Shown here one piece after another: positions 9,351-17,918 of a stretch of DNA of 54,212 nt. How positions within the stretch are numbered: the stretch's first letter is position 1; each line of letters begins with the position of its first letter. The translations under genes were made by a program, and so were the position numbers. The notes below the pieces were generated by a model. The model did no database searches. It was not told where the DNA came from and saw only the letters and a list, made by a program, of their open reading frames with translations. Origin of the DNA: JBPESN01 sp051710625 (GTDB lineage: Bacteria; Pseudomonadota; Gammaproteobacteria; Enterobacterales; Enterobacteriaceae); NCBI RefSeq assembly GCF_051710625.1, contig NZ_JBPESN010000011.1, positions 1 through 54,212 on the forward strand, given 5' to 3'.

Positions 9351-10314
9351 ATGACCACACTCGCCGGCGTCTATGGCCTGATTGCTGTAGACAAACAAGG
9401 CTCAAACGTCTTGTTTCTTGATCCCGTCAGCTACGCTGTACAGCAAAGGTCAAACGGCTTTCCTCCTCGCCCCCATGAGTTGGTGATTGCGGCTGAAGGC
9501 TTATGTTCCCCTTTACGGAGACGGCGGCGTACACGGCGACAACCCGCATCCGGGGCATAAAATTGCTGTTATCGATCTGGCGCGGCGCGTGCTGAAAGGC
9601 TTTATTGACATCAGCCCGCTGCAATCTCCGCATACCGGGCGCATCAGCGATGACGGGCGCCTTTATCTGTGCTGTGAGAATAGCCGCGCGATCGTAGTGA
9701 TCGACACCGATGATAACCGGGTGCCGGGTGGTTGACCAGATCGCTACCCCCTCCGCTAACACCCACCGCCTGACCATGACCCCCTCGGGGAAAAACTGTT
9801 CACGGAAAATGAAAAGGACGCCAGCATTACCGCGGTAGATATTGCCGTCTCGCCGGGACGCGTGCTGGATACCATTGCGATGCCGGGGCCGATCGGCGGT
9901 ATCGCCGCCTCACCCCGTAATCCCTATCTTGTGGCCGCCGCCGCGGAGCGCCCGGCGCTGTATATTGTCGATAGCGACAGCCATCAACTGCGCGGCACGC
10001 TGACTCTGGATTTTCATCACCAGGGCGTACAAGTCGTCCGTTTCAATGCCGACGGTTCGCTGCTGGCGGTGATTGACGACGGCGAACCGGTGGTTACGCT
10101 GCTGGACGGCGAACTCACACCGCTAGCCAGCCTGAACGTCGGCAATAAGCCGATGGATGGCTGCTTCAGCCCTGACGACGCCCTTTTGCTGATTGCTAAC
10201 GAGGATGACGGCACCCTAAGCGTAATCGATTTGAACCTGCTGCAGGTGATCGCCACGCCGCGGGTGGGCGAGGGATGCGAGGTGCTTAGCTATTTTCCTC
10301 TGGTGGGCGCATAG
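9351..10314 (+). pseudogene. YncE-like (YVTN) beta-propeller protein, inactivated
   Basis: The start MTTLAGVYGLIAVDKQGSNV and the end NEDDGTLSVIDLNLLQVIAT belong to the YncE-like propeller family, whose blades carry repeats of the form D-G-x-L-x-V...V-I-D. Blade-like units are visible at ISDDGRLYLCCENSRAIVVI, TPSGKKLFTENEKDASI and FNADGSLLAVIDDGEPVVTL. Pieces lie in different frames: the frame is lost near 9450-9490 (after AVQQ) and again near 9730 after DDNRVPGG. Intact relatives are about 320 residues, which fits the span. The role of the family is poorly known. It is transcribed alone. Confidence 0.72.
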
Positions 10315-10486
10315 CGATAAGCTCATCGGGGTTACAATAGCGTCGTTGCGCGCTGCATCGGCGCCTCTTTACAATGTAAATGAGGGCGGCGGCGCCCCGC
10401 TTCCTGGTTGAACCAGCGTCTTTTACCCGCTGGCATTCCCGTCAGCGGGCTGGGCAGCAACCAGCATTTTCCTGCTATTAAGTACT

Positions 10487-11025
10487 TCAGAAAATGAAGT
10501 TTTTACTCTGCTTAAGAACGAGATCACAGGCTTTGGTTTTTACCTTTTCCGTCAGCTGTGAGGTGCTGAGGGCGTTCAAGTAAGTCCACGGCATTGCCCT
10601 GGCGGGTATTAAACCCAGCCAGGCCGGACTGGTAATCCTGCGTTTTAGCAGTGGAGGAGGGAGGAGGCCGAAGCAGTATTGTTAATACCCAGCTTGGTCA
10701 GCAGCTGGTCTTTTACCGTAGAGGTACTGCCGGCGGACAGCAGATTGTTTTTAACGCAGTATTGCAGCACGCCGGCGGCATTGGTCATCGTGCCGGAGCT
10801 CAGCGCTTTATCGCCGCCGTTCAGTAGCCCGGCCAGTGAAGTCAAGGAAGTGCCGCTATTGTTGGTTGCGATACTGTTCTGCGTACCACTGTTAGCGTTC
10901 GATTGATTCAAACTATTGGCTACGTTGGCGGCAGAATTTACCCAGCTTGCCGCTTGCGCTATGCCGCCAGCCATAGCGGCGTAAACACCCAGCGCGCACA
11001 GCAGGCGGCGAGAGGGAATCACCAT
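10487..11025 (-). pseudogene. yjjA: YjjA-like DUF2501 exported protein, inactivated
   Basis: The best start is the ATG at 11025, preceded by CAGGAGCTCGTT, giving a signal peptide MVIPSRRLLCALGVYAAMAG ending near AQA/ASW. The mature part has the DUF2501 core: LTSLAGLLNGGDKALSS, then NAAGVLQYCVKNNLLS and VKDQLLTKLG. The frame stops at about 10645, while the C-terminal half continues in shifted frames as DYQSGLAGFNTRQG and LTEKVKTKACDLVLKQ, to a TGA at 10487. At least two indels are therefore present. The E. coli homologue is a small exported protein of unknown role. Confidence 0.75.
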
Positions 11026-11251
11026 AACGAGCTCCTGATTCATTAATAGATAATGGGCCTGCAAAACGTTGCGGTCATGCAGGCGTTATTGCCCCAGTAT
11101 GCCGCGTCAACGCCTGTTGGGCAGCGAAATGTCGGGCAAACCTACCGCACAAGGCGCTTTTTGGGATAATTCCTGCCGATGAGAGAGATACTGTCCGGAT
11201 GAGCGACGTTAGTCATGACGGGCTGAAGTTGCAGAGGTCGATAAGATCGCT

Positions 11252-11287
11252 GGGAAGCAGGGAAGCAGGGAAGCAGGGAAGCAGGGA
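11252..11287. repeat. Tandem 8-bp repeat (GGGAAGCA)x4 in an empty intergenic stretch
   Basis: Four perfect copies of GGGAAGCA plus a partial fifth are visible. A second direct repeat, GTTGCAGAGGTCG, occurs at about 11228 and again at about 11335. The surrounding 11026-11721 holds no gene that I can support, so it looks like eroded spacer between yjjA and nei. Confidence 0.75.
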
Positions 11288-11721
11288 TGATAAAGTGCCA
11301 AACTGTTGGGGTGTTAGGGTGCTAAGGGGCCAGGTTGCAGAGGTCGCGGAAGTAGCTTAGGTCACGAAAGTCGCTAGTGTAAATGAAGTAATCAAAATAG
11401 CTGAATAGCTGAAATGGTCATCGCTGCTGTTGCCGTCGGTGCTTGTCCACTTGCCGACAGGTGTTACAACTCAGTGAACGCGATAATTAGGCGAATAAGC
11501 TCTAACTGGCACGCTTGTTAGCACCGCGCTGTGGGGTAGCACTGCAGCCAGTATCTTATCAAATAAGATTTAGCCCTTACCAGGAAGCCCGGCGACGTGG
11601 TGTATCCCCGACCAACATAGGGCCAGTGACGGTACGCAGTATGCTGTCGACATTGATTACGCTTAGACGCCATTTCCCGCCGGGTGCTATTATTGCACCA
11701 CTGCGGATGGAGAAAATGGAA

Positions 11722-12513
11722 ATGCCGGAAGGACCGGAAATACGTCGTGCAGCCGACAGCCTCATGCTGGCGATGTCAAATTTACCGCTTACCCTGACCT
11801 GGTTTGCCTTTCCCCATCTGAAACGATGGGAGACAGTTTTGACCGGGTAAACCATCGACAGGATCGAGGCGTGTGGCAAAGCGATGCTCCATTAATTTCC
11901 CAATGGACATGTACTTTACAGCCACAACCAACTGTACGGCGTCTGGCGCGTCGTCAACGCGGGTGAAACGCCGGTAACAAAACGCGATCTGCGCGGGCGC
12001 CTGGAAAACCACAACGCCGCCATCCTGCTCTACAGCGCTTCCGAAATCAGTATACTCAGCTCCGAGGAAGTGGCTGCGCATTTTTTCTGCTGCGCATCGG
12101 CCCGGATGTTGCTGGACCCGCTACTGGCGGTGGACACCGTGCTGGCGCGGCTGATACCTAAACACTTTTCCGGCCGCCAGCTTGGCGCGCTGCTGTTGGA
12201 TCAGTCCTTTATCGCCGGTCTAGGAAACTATCTGCGGGTAGAGATATTGTGGCAGGCACGGTTAATGGCTCACCATCGGCCGCGAGATCTCAACGAAGAG
12301 CAACAGCGGCTCTTATGCCAGGCGATTCTCGACATTTCGCGCTTATCTTACACCACCCGCGGCCAACCCGGCGCCAAAGATCACCACGGCGCCACGTTCC
12401 GCTTTCGCGCCTTTCATCGAGCCGGAAAAGCCTGCGAGCGCTGCAGTCATGACATAGAAAAAACCACTTTTTCCGCCCGCCCGTTTTACTGGTGCCCGGG
12501 CTGCCAGCAGTAG
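11722..12513 (+). pseudogene. nei: Endonuclease VIII (formamidopyrimidine-type DNA glycosylase), inactivated
   Basis: Nei excises oxidised pyrimidines and nicks the backbone. The catalytic N-terminus MPEGPEIRRAADSL is intact, as are YSHNQLYGVWRVV, the helix-two-turn-helix (LLLDQSFIAGLGNYLRVEIL) and the C4 zinc finger (CERC...CPGC). In-frame TAA codons occur at 11848 and 11893. Near 12080-12115, PFLLRIGPDVLDP is scrambled to FFCCASARMLLDP by two opposite one-base shifts that restore the frame. All fragments lie in one frame, so decay is mainly by nonsense changes. Full length would be about 263 residues, the family norm. Confidence 0.9.
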
Positions 12514-12794
12514 ACAGCAGGAACATGAAAAGTACCGGCACCCTGGCTAACAGAGGGGGTTGACAGGCACGGGGACGGCAGCGATGTTCAGGTTGCTAAC
12601 ATGAGCCAACAGTCACGGTAATACAGAATGAGACCATTTTTTCAGCAGTTGCACACCGAAAGGACGGATTAGTATTGCGCCGGGATCTGTTAACGGTATA
12701 ATGCACCTCGCTATCCGTACCCCTTTAATGTTTAGTGGCACACTGAATTTGGCCACCTGAACTGAGGTGATATGCTCACCTCAGAACAAGACGG

Positions 12795-13106
12795 GTGCAC
12801 CAATGCAAAAGAAGAAATTTTAGTCCTGAATTCAAACGCGAATCCGCTCAACTGGTTGTCGACCAAAATTACACCGCCGCGCAAGCAGCAGAAGCCATGG
12901 ACGTCGGCCTTTCTACGATGACGAAATGGGTAAAACAACTGCGTGATGAGCGACAGGGGAAAACGCCAAAAGTCTCTCCCATAACCCCGAAACAAATCGA
13001 AATACATAAGCTCAAGAAGAAGGTACAATGCATTGAAATGGAAAACGAAATATTAAAAAAGGCTACAGCGCTCTTGATGTCAGACTCCCTGAACAGTTCT
13101 CGTTAA
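12795..13106 (+). pseudogene. IS911-like OrfA, damaged start
   Basis: The product is about 100 residues with the IS911 OrfA helix-turn-helix (RNFSPEFKRESAQLVVDQNY, then VGLSTMTKWVKQLRDER) and leucine-zipper region KKKVQCIEMENEILKKA. The normal ATG at 12803 reads out of frame (MQKKKF then stop) because of an extra A in the run after it. Only an upstream GTG at 12795 keeps the frame. The A-rich segment near its end (AAAAAAGG) is the usual slippage site towards orfB. Confidence 0.75.
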
Positions 13107-13930
13107 TCGGGAAACTCAGAGCGCATTATCCTGTAGCCACACTCTGCCACATGTTCAGAGTTCATCGCAGCAGTTACAAATACTAGGAAAGTCGTCCTGA
13201 CAGGCCAGACGGTAGGCGAGAGGTATTGCGCAGTCAGGTTCATGAACTGCACAGTATCAGCCATGGTGCAGCTGGCGCGAGAAGTATCGCCACCATGGCA
13301 ACCCAGAGAGGCTTCCAGATGCGCAGGCAGGCTCATGAAAGAGCTGGGTATCGCCAGCTGGCAGCTACTGGCTCACAAATACAAACGCGGCGGCAATGAA
13401 CACGTTGAAATACCGAATTATCTTGAGCGCCAGTTCACTATAACGGAGCCAAACCAGCTATGGTGCGGCGATGTGGCGTATATCTGGACCGGGAAACGCT
13501 GGGGATACCTTGCGGTTGTTCTTGCATCTGTTCGCGAGGAAACCGGTGGGCTGGGCTATGTCGTTCTCCCCGGACAGCAGACTGACCATCAAAGCACTGG
13601 AAATGGCATGGGGAACCGCGTGGTAAACCAGCCGAAGTAATGTTCCACAGCGATCAGGGTAGCCACTATACGAGCAGGCAGTTCCGACAGTTGCTGTGGC
13701 GTGACCGGATCAAACAAAGCATGAGTCGACGGGGTAACTGTTGGGATAACAGTCCGATGGAGCGCTTCTCCAGAAGTCTGAAAAACGAGTGGATACCAGT
13801 AACGGGCTACATAAGCTTCAGCGAAGCAGCTCATGAAATTACCGACTATATCGTAAGATATTACAGCGCACTCAGGCCGCATAAATATAACGGTGGGTTG
13901 CCACCAAACGAATCAGAAAATAGATACTAA
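13100..13930 (+). pseudogene. IS911-like OrfB (DDE transposase), inactivated
   Basis: Pieces of the IS3-family integrase core are visible in several frames: LERQFTITEPNQLWCGDVAY with the first catalytic Asp, MFHSDQGSHYTSRQFRQLLW with the second, and GNCWDNSPMERFSRSLKNEW with the Glu. A stop interrupts the early part (Y-TAG-ESRPDRP near 13185) and frames change near 13320 and 13540-13640. The product ends at ENRY-stop, short of the normal end. Confidence 0.8.
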
Positions 13931-13972
13931 AAAAACGCTAACGCGGTGACCAGTTTTAGTTGACCCTACAGT

Positions 13973-14057
13973 GCCGAAGTGGCGAAATCGGTAGACGCAG
14001 TTGACTCAAAATCAACCGCCTTCGGGTGTGCCGGTTCGAGTCCGGCCTTCGGCACCA
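13973..14057 (+). tRNA. leuX: tRNA-Leu, anticodon CAA
   Basis: The 85-nt sequence begins GCCGAAGTGGCGAAATCGG and ends with the T arm GGTTCGAGTCC, the acceptor strand CTTCGGC, discriminator A and an encoded CCA. The anticodon loop CTCAAAA gives CAA, reading UUG. A long variable arm (CCGCCTTCGGGTG) marks a class II tRNA. It matches E. coli leuX, which lies downstream of the lptFG region there too and is a known island-integration site. The IS copy B ends 2 bp upstream, so the native promoter and leader have been displaced. Confidence 0.95.
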
Positions 14058-14071
14058 AAAGCATGTAAATG

Positions 14072-14094
14072 GACCTCAACTGAGGTCTTTTTTT
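14072..14094 (+). terminator. Rho-independent terminator after leuX
   Basis: GACCTCA and TGAGGTC form a stem around a 2-nt loop, followed by eight T residues, 15 bp after the tRNA. Confidence 0.9.
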
Positions 14095-14170
14095 ATGCCT
14101 AAAATCCAGCAGTTACTCACCCTTTTCGTTTTATTAACTCTCTCAAGGTCAACCGACTTCAACATACATC

Positions 14171-14188
14171 TACCAACATATGTTGGTA
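14171..14188. repeat. Perfect 18-bp palindrome downstream of leuX
   Basis: TACCAACATATGTTGGTA reads the same on both strands. It lies about 115 bp after the tRNA, where island integrases commonly act. It could be a recombination or operator site; nothing further supports either. Confidence 0.55.
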
Positions 14189-14209
14189 CAGATGATGGTA
14201 TTTCCGGTT

Positions 14210-14227
14210 TGTAGTGGTCAACTAAAA
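14210..14227 (-). mobile_element. Orphan IS911-like terminal repeat
   Basis: TGTAGTGGTCAACTAAAA is the outer end found at 53747-53765 and, inverted, at 36595-36612. Here the match is lost after 18 bp. It is a solo end of an IS otherwise deleted, lying between leuX and the unidentified repeat that abuts recO. Confidence 0.65.
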
Positions 14228-14375
14228 TTACTACAATGGCAGAAATGAGGCAGGAGAAGAAACGTTAACAAGCGATAGCAAAAGAGCCGTTTGAATAGAT
14301 AAAATCTAAATATATTAATATAATCATTAATAAAAAACTGTTTAAATGGCCTTCAAACTTACTCAAACTACAACC

Positions 14376-14420
14376 AATCCAATCCAATCCAATCCAATCC
14401 AATCCAATCCAATCCAATCC
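14376..14420. repeat. Pentanucleotide microsatellite (AATCC)x9
   Basis: Nine uninterrupted copies of AATCC are present. They lie inside the unidentified element end near recO. The corresponding place in the related copy at about 37150-37168 lacks the repeat, so it arose by local expansion. No gene spans it. Confidence 0.95.
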
Positions 14421-14430
14421 AGAATATAGT

Positions 14431-14462
14431 GCAAAAAAATCATTTTCTGCTCATTTTTTTGC
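14431..14462. repeat. 10-bp inverted repeat with 12-nt loop
   Basis: GCAAAAAAAT and ATTTTTTTGC form a perfect stem. Together with the preceding microsatellite it makes up most of the extra sequence that separates this copy of the repeat from the copy next to fruA. Confidence 0.75.
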
Positions 14463-14467
14463 GACGA

Positions 14468-14565
14468 GTCCAGAATCCTTAAAATCGCTGTAAGCCGCGT
14501 CAGTAAAGGGCTTCCGGCTAACCCATCGTTCCCCTTGAGAGTCCAAAAATGATTGCCACCCCACA
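14468..14565. repeat. Dispersed 98-bp repeat, copy 1 (abuts recO)
   Basis: This block aligns without gaps to 37170-37267 with about 10 mismatches in 98 positions. Both copies end at GATTGCCACCCCACA, after which one continues into recO and the other into fruA. Weaker similarity extends leftward (TTTAAA...CTTCAAAC...CTCAAAC). It looks like the terminus of a mobile or repeated element that I cannot name. Read on the minus strand, one frame gives VGWQSFLDSQGERWVSRKP, which may be coding. Confidence 0.8.
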
Positions 14566-15068
14566 GATTACTCTACGCTGTTTTACGATTACCCCCACTG
14601 TTTGCAATGGCTGGGGCGGGCGGGCACCACGGGTTTGCCGGAGCCGGCCCTGCGCCGTTTTGAGCTGGCGTTGCTGTCGCATTTGGGTTACGGCGTCGAT
14701 TTTCTCCACTGTGCCGGCAGCGGTGAGCCGATCGATGATGCTATGACCTACCGTTACCGTTACCGTTACTGTGAAGAGAAAGGTTTTACCGCCAGCGTAC
14801 TTTTAGATCGCTACAGCTTCAGCGGGCGAGAGGCTGCAGGCCTTGGCAGAGCGGGAGTTTCCCGATATTGACACGTTGCGCGCCGCCAAGCGGTTCCACC
14901 CATATGGCGCTTAAACCCTATTTGGGCGGCAAACCGTTAAAGAGCCGCAAGCTGTTTCGTCAGTTTCTTGACCGGCGCCCGCAGGCGACACCGCAGGCGA
15001 GCGCCGGCGTGGCAGCCACGCGCAAGGCGGGGGGAGACGGGGCGGACGGTGACGAAGGCACGCAATAA
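14566..15068 (+). pseudogene. recO: DNA repair protein RecO, 5'-truncated and frameshifted
   Basis: RecO loads RecA on SSB-coated gaps with RecR. The first 100 or so codons are missing: the gene begins abruptly at YSTLFYDYPHCLQWLG, directly after the 98-bp repeat. PEPALRRFELALLSHLGYGV, HCAGSGEPIDDAMTYRY and the C-terminal MALKPYLGGKPLKSRKLFRQ match E. coli. A hexamer expansion (TACCGT) gives TYRYRYRY where E. coli has TYRYR, and the frame is broken near 14845 and again near 14905. The tail past LFRQF is an unrelated extension. It sits upstream of pdxJ as in E. coli. Confidence 0.9.
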
Positions 15069-15133
15069 ACTGGTCTGGGCTACAGCGCTGGTTTACACTA
15101 CGACACAATACCTACCAATGTCAGGGGAAGAGG

Positions 15134-15865
15134 ATGTCTGAATTGTTGCTGGGCGTGAATATCGATCATATTGCGACGTTGCGCAATGCACGCGGCACGG
15201 CGTGGCCGGATCCGGTTCAAGCGGCTTTTATCGCCGAGCAGGCGGGCGCTGACGGCATCACCGTGCATCTGCGCGAGGACCGCCGGCATATCACCGATCG
15301 TGATGTCCAACTGTTGCGCAAGACGATTCAAACCCGCATGAATCTGGAAATGGCGGTGACGGAAGAGATGATCGCTATTGCCTGCGATGTGGCGCCGCAT
15401 TTTTGCTGTCTGGTGCCGGAAAAGCGCCAGGAAGTGACCACCGAAGGCGGGCTGGATGTCGCCAGCCAGCCGGAAAAGCTGCGCCAGGCCGTGACCCGTT
15501 TAAGCGCTGCCGGTATCCAGGTGTCGCTGTTCATCGACGCTGATGAGCGGCAAATTGCGGCGGCAGCGGACGTGGGCGCGCCCTATATTGAAATTCATAC
15601 CGGCGCCTATGCCGATGCGACCGATGAGGTCTCCCGCGCGGCAGAGTTCGCCCGTATCCGTCAGAGCGCGGACTTTGCCGTCAAGTTGGGTTTGAAAGTC
15701 AATGCCGGCCACGGGCTTGATTATCACAATGTCAAACCGGTGGCCGCGTTGGCGCAGATGCAAGAGCTGAACATCGGCCACGCGATTATCAGCCGCGCCG
15801 TCATCGGCGGCCTGGCAGATGAGGTGAGGGACATGAAACGTCTGATGCGTGAAGCGCGCAGCTGA
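15134..15865 (+). CDS. pdxJ: Pyridoxine 5'-phosphate synthase
   Basis: PdxJ condenses 1-deoxyxylulose 5-phosphate with 3-amino-2-oxopropyl phosphate to make pyridoxine phosphate, the last ring-closing step of the DXP-dependent B6 pathway. The 243-residue TIM barrel has LLLGVNIDHIATLRNARGT at the N-terminus, GITVHLREDRRHI, NLEMAVTEEM, VPEKRQEVTTEGGLDV and LKVNAGHGLDYHN, all family signatures in the right order. A GGGGAAGAGG sequence precedes the ATG. Its TGA overlaps the acpS ATG, so the two are coupled. No lesion is visible. B6 supply also feeds GlyA in this window. Confidence 0.96.
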   Translation: MSELLLGVNIDHIATLRNARGTAWPDPVQAAFIAEQAGADGITVHLREDRRHITDRDVQLLRKTIQTRMNLEMAVTEEMIAIACDVAPHFCCLVPEKRQEVTTEGGLDVASQPEKLRQAVTRLSAAGIQVSLFIDADERQIAAAADVGAPYIEIHTGAYADATDEVSRAAEFARIRQSADFAVKLGLKVNAGHGLDYHNVKPVAALAQMQELNIGHAIISRAVIGGLADEVRDMKRLMREARS

Positions 15866-16245
15866 TGGCGATTATCGGCATCGGTACCGATATCGTCGAG
15901 ATAGGACGCATTGAGGCGGTCGTCTCCCGCAGCGGCGATCGGCTGGCACGGCGGATCCTTAGTCCCGATGAGTGGCAACAGTATCAGCAGCACAATCAGC
16001 CGGTACGGTTTCTCGCCAAACGTTTTGCGGTGAAAGAGGCGGCATCCAAGGCGTTGGGTACCGGTATCTGTGATGGGCTGGCCTTCGCCCAGTTCGAAGT
16101 CTGCAACGATGCGTTGGGTAAACCTTCGCTGCGGTTATTTGATCAGGCGGCGGCGATGGCCAATCGGTTAGGCGTTACCGGTATGCACGTTACCTTGGCC
16201 GATGAGCGGCACTATACCTGCGCGACGGTCATTTTTGAGCGATGA
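15865..16245 (+). CDS. acpS: Holo-[acyl-carrier-protein] synthase
   Basis: AcpS transfers 4'-phosphopantetheine from CoA to apo-ACP, activating fatty-acid synthesis. The 126-residue product has the two family motifs: GIGTDIVEIGRIE near residues 5-17 with the Mg-binding Asp, and FAVKEAASKALGTG near 53-66 with the Glu. The ending MHVTLADERHYTCATVIFER matches E. coli. It overlaps pdxJ by one base (TGATG). Length is normal and no damage is seen, as expected for an essential gene. Confidence 0.96.
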   Translation: MAIIGIGTDIVEIGRIEAVVSRSGDRLARRILSPDEWQQYQQHNQPVRFLAKRFAVKEAASKALGTGICDGLAFAQFEVCNDALGKPSLRLFDQAAAMANRLGVTGMHVTLADERHYTCATVIFER

Positions 16246-16273
16246 CGCCCGTGCGGTTTGCGGCATTATCAAA

Positions 16274-16390
16274 CTACAAATGATCGGCGTTGATCTGATA
16301 ATACTCCGCGCCCATGCTGATAGCTTCGTTCGGGCACTCCGGCTCGCACATGTCGCAATTGATGCGGCGTTTAGTGATGAGTAAAGACAT
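16274..16390 (-). pseudogene. yfhL: YfhL-like 2[4Fe-4S] ferredoxin, truncated
   Basis: From the ATG at 16390 the frame reads MSLLITKRRINCDMCEPECP, then NEAISMGAEYYQINADHL and TAG. This is the first half of the 86-residue YfhL ferredoxin: cysteines 12, 15 and 19 of the first cluster are present. The second cluster (CTECVGHYE... in E. coli) is absent and I see no continuation in other frames. The gene follows acpS on the opposite strand as in E. coli. Confidence 0.85.
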
Positions 16391-16903
16391 TTCAACAAAC
16401 TACCCTTCAAACCAGGTTAATCAGTCAGCGAGAGTGAGTGCGTCTAATTGACTTTCTTCTGCTTACCGTCGGTGGGGGCCGGACGCGGTTAACGGGTTAA
16501 CCGTAGTCCGGCAACGCGCCACCACCACCCACAATTGCTCTCCGCCGCCGTTTTTTGCCTGTAACGGCAGGCGTGTATGAGCTTGATTGCACACCTCAGT
16601 TCATAAGGAGCGAGAGTGCCGCGCACTATAAACCCGTTAACCCCAATCATGGCGACCTTCCACGCTCCTCGATAGCGTTCAATTACGAAACGGCAAGGAG
16701 GCCGATTTTGACGACCCTGATAACCAAACCGGACGTCGATTGTCGAGGGCGGGGCGTGTACAGCGGCGCTCCCGGACAGGTGTATGACTATGCCGCTTTC
16801 CAGTTAAACCAGACTATTGTGAAGACGCGGGGCACTTATGCCCGCAGGCGCGGGCGTGGGTTTGGCGTAGCTCGGTACCGGGTCGCCCGGTGTCGTCACG
16901 TTA
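16391..16903. other. Stretch without a supportable gene
   Basis: A 121-codon open frame at 16555-16920 on the plus strand has no recognisable domain and no good ribosome-binding site. The stretch marks the point where the E. coli order (acpS-yfhL) is interrupted by the LuxR-phosphatase-mur insertion. Confidence 0.4.
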
Positions 16904-17628
16904 TTACCAGAAGAAGTTGACCCCCTCGCGGAGGCGTTTATGGGGTATATAGTGATTCAAGCCCGTCGCCTGGCAATAATCGATCAGGGCACTCAAGGAA
17001 TTTATGCCGACCTTGCTGTAAATCGTGCATAAACGATTCTCCACCGTTCGATGTGATAATTCCAACGCCGCGGCAATTGCTTTGGCGCTGTACTTCTGTA
17101 TGGCGAAAAAAATGATATCCAGCTCTTTCTCATTAAATTAAAGGTGTCGTCAGGCGGCGTGAGGCCTGATAACCGACGGTTTCAGGTGATTGCAGAAATC
17201 TCACAGCGAGAGGAATGTAAACTTTTTGGCGTAACAGGAGGTTCCCAACATTTCTCCCTAGCTATCATAGATCAGATCGGAAATTTGGCGCAGTACCACG
17301 ACTCCAGCACCGCGTTACGGATGAAATTAGGACGTAGTGATAATTTCCGCGCCCTCAGGGCTGGCCTGCGCTTTTCTGTCGTGGGCCTGATAATCGGCGG
17401 CGAATTTCGCCCATGGGGTGAGGAATCCACCGTCCAGACGGCCTTCATAGTCAAAGCCTGCGGGAATATTGGCAAAATTTTGCGCCGCCTGATTGATATC
17501 AACATAACGTGAATCGTGACTTTTCAATGCCCACGGCAGGGGGCGTTTTCCATTAAAGTTAACAGTGGTAGCTGATAGAGCGTTCCCCGGGTAAGCGCGG
17601 CGGACAATCCTTTGTCGTGTTGCTCCAT
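16904..17628 (-). pseudogene. PAS-like/LuxR-type transcriptional regulator, inactivated
   Basis: The start MEQHDKGLSAALTRGTLYQL at 17628 follows a GGAGG ribosome-binding site. The N-terminal part (SHDSRYVDINQAAQNFANIP, then DYEGRLDGGFLTPWAKFAAD) resembles a PAS-like sensor fold. The C-terminus carries a LuxR HTH: FNEKELDIIFFAIQKYSAKA, ALELSHRTVENRLCTIYSKV, ending NHYIPHKRLREGVNFFW. Pieces occupy different frames: a stop after PCRGH, shifts near 17335-17300, and TAG within the 17200s. The signal and target genes are unknown. It points away from the phosphatase gene, so regulation of that gene is possible but unproven. Confidence 0.72.
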
Positions 17629-17918
17629 GAGGGTGCCTCCTCGGCAGTCGTTAGCCTGATTCGGAAATGCCAAACTATTTATAAAAGTAATAATTACACA
17701 AATACGCGGGCGGAAAAAAAGTACTGTCCCCTTACTTCAAAGGGTAATGCTGAAGGGGGCGGACAGCCGCAGAAACCTTGTCCGGCGGCCTTCAACCTGG
17801 TCAGCGCCGCCGCGCTTGTTGCTGTTGCGAAGGACAAAAGACTGACATAAAACCGTCATATTACGAGCATAACATGGCGAAAAGCTTCGTATTCCCCCTT
17901 GCTGAGAAGGAATTCCCC

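Larger units (their letters stand above)
12731..13970 (+). mobile_element. IS911-like element (IS3 family), degenerate full-length copy B
   Basis: The left end (TTTAGTGGCACACTGAATTT) and the right end (CAGTTTTAGTTGACCCTACA) match the ends of copy C, with one base missing from the right repeat. Between them lie orfA and a broken orfB. The right end stops 2 bp before the mature 5' end of tRNA-Leu. No target duplication is obvious. Transposition in this family needs the OrfAB fusion made by -1 frameshifting, which this copy could not make. Confidence 0.9.

Noticed and set aside
11252..11287. GGGAAGCA tandem repeat considered as iterons of a replication origin
   Set aside because: There are only four short copies, with no initiator gene or AT-rich unwinding region beside them.
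14376..14420. AATCC tract considered as a CRISPR-like array
   Set aside because: It is a simple 5-bp microsatellite with no spacers, and no cas genes are present in the window.
16555..16920. 121-codon plus-strand open frame between yfhL and the LuxR remnant
   Set aside because: No family, start signal or coding pattern could be recognised. It is left as a gene-free stretch.
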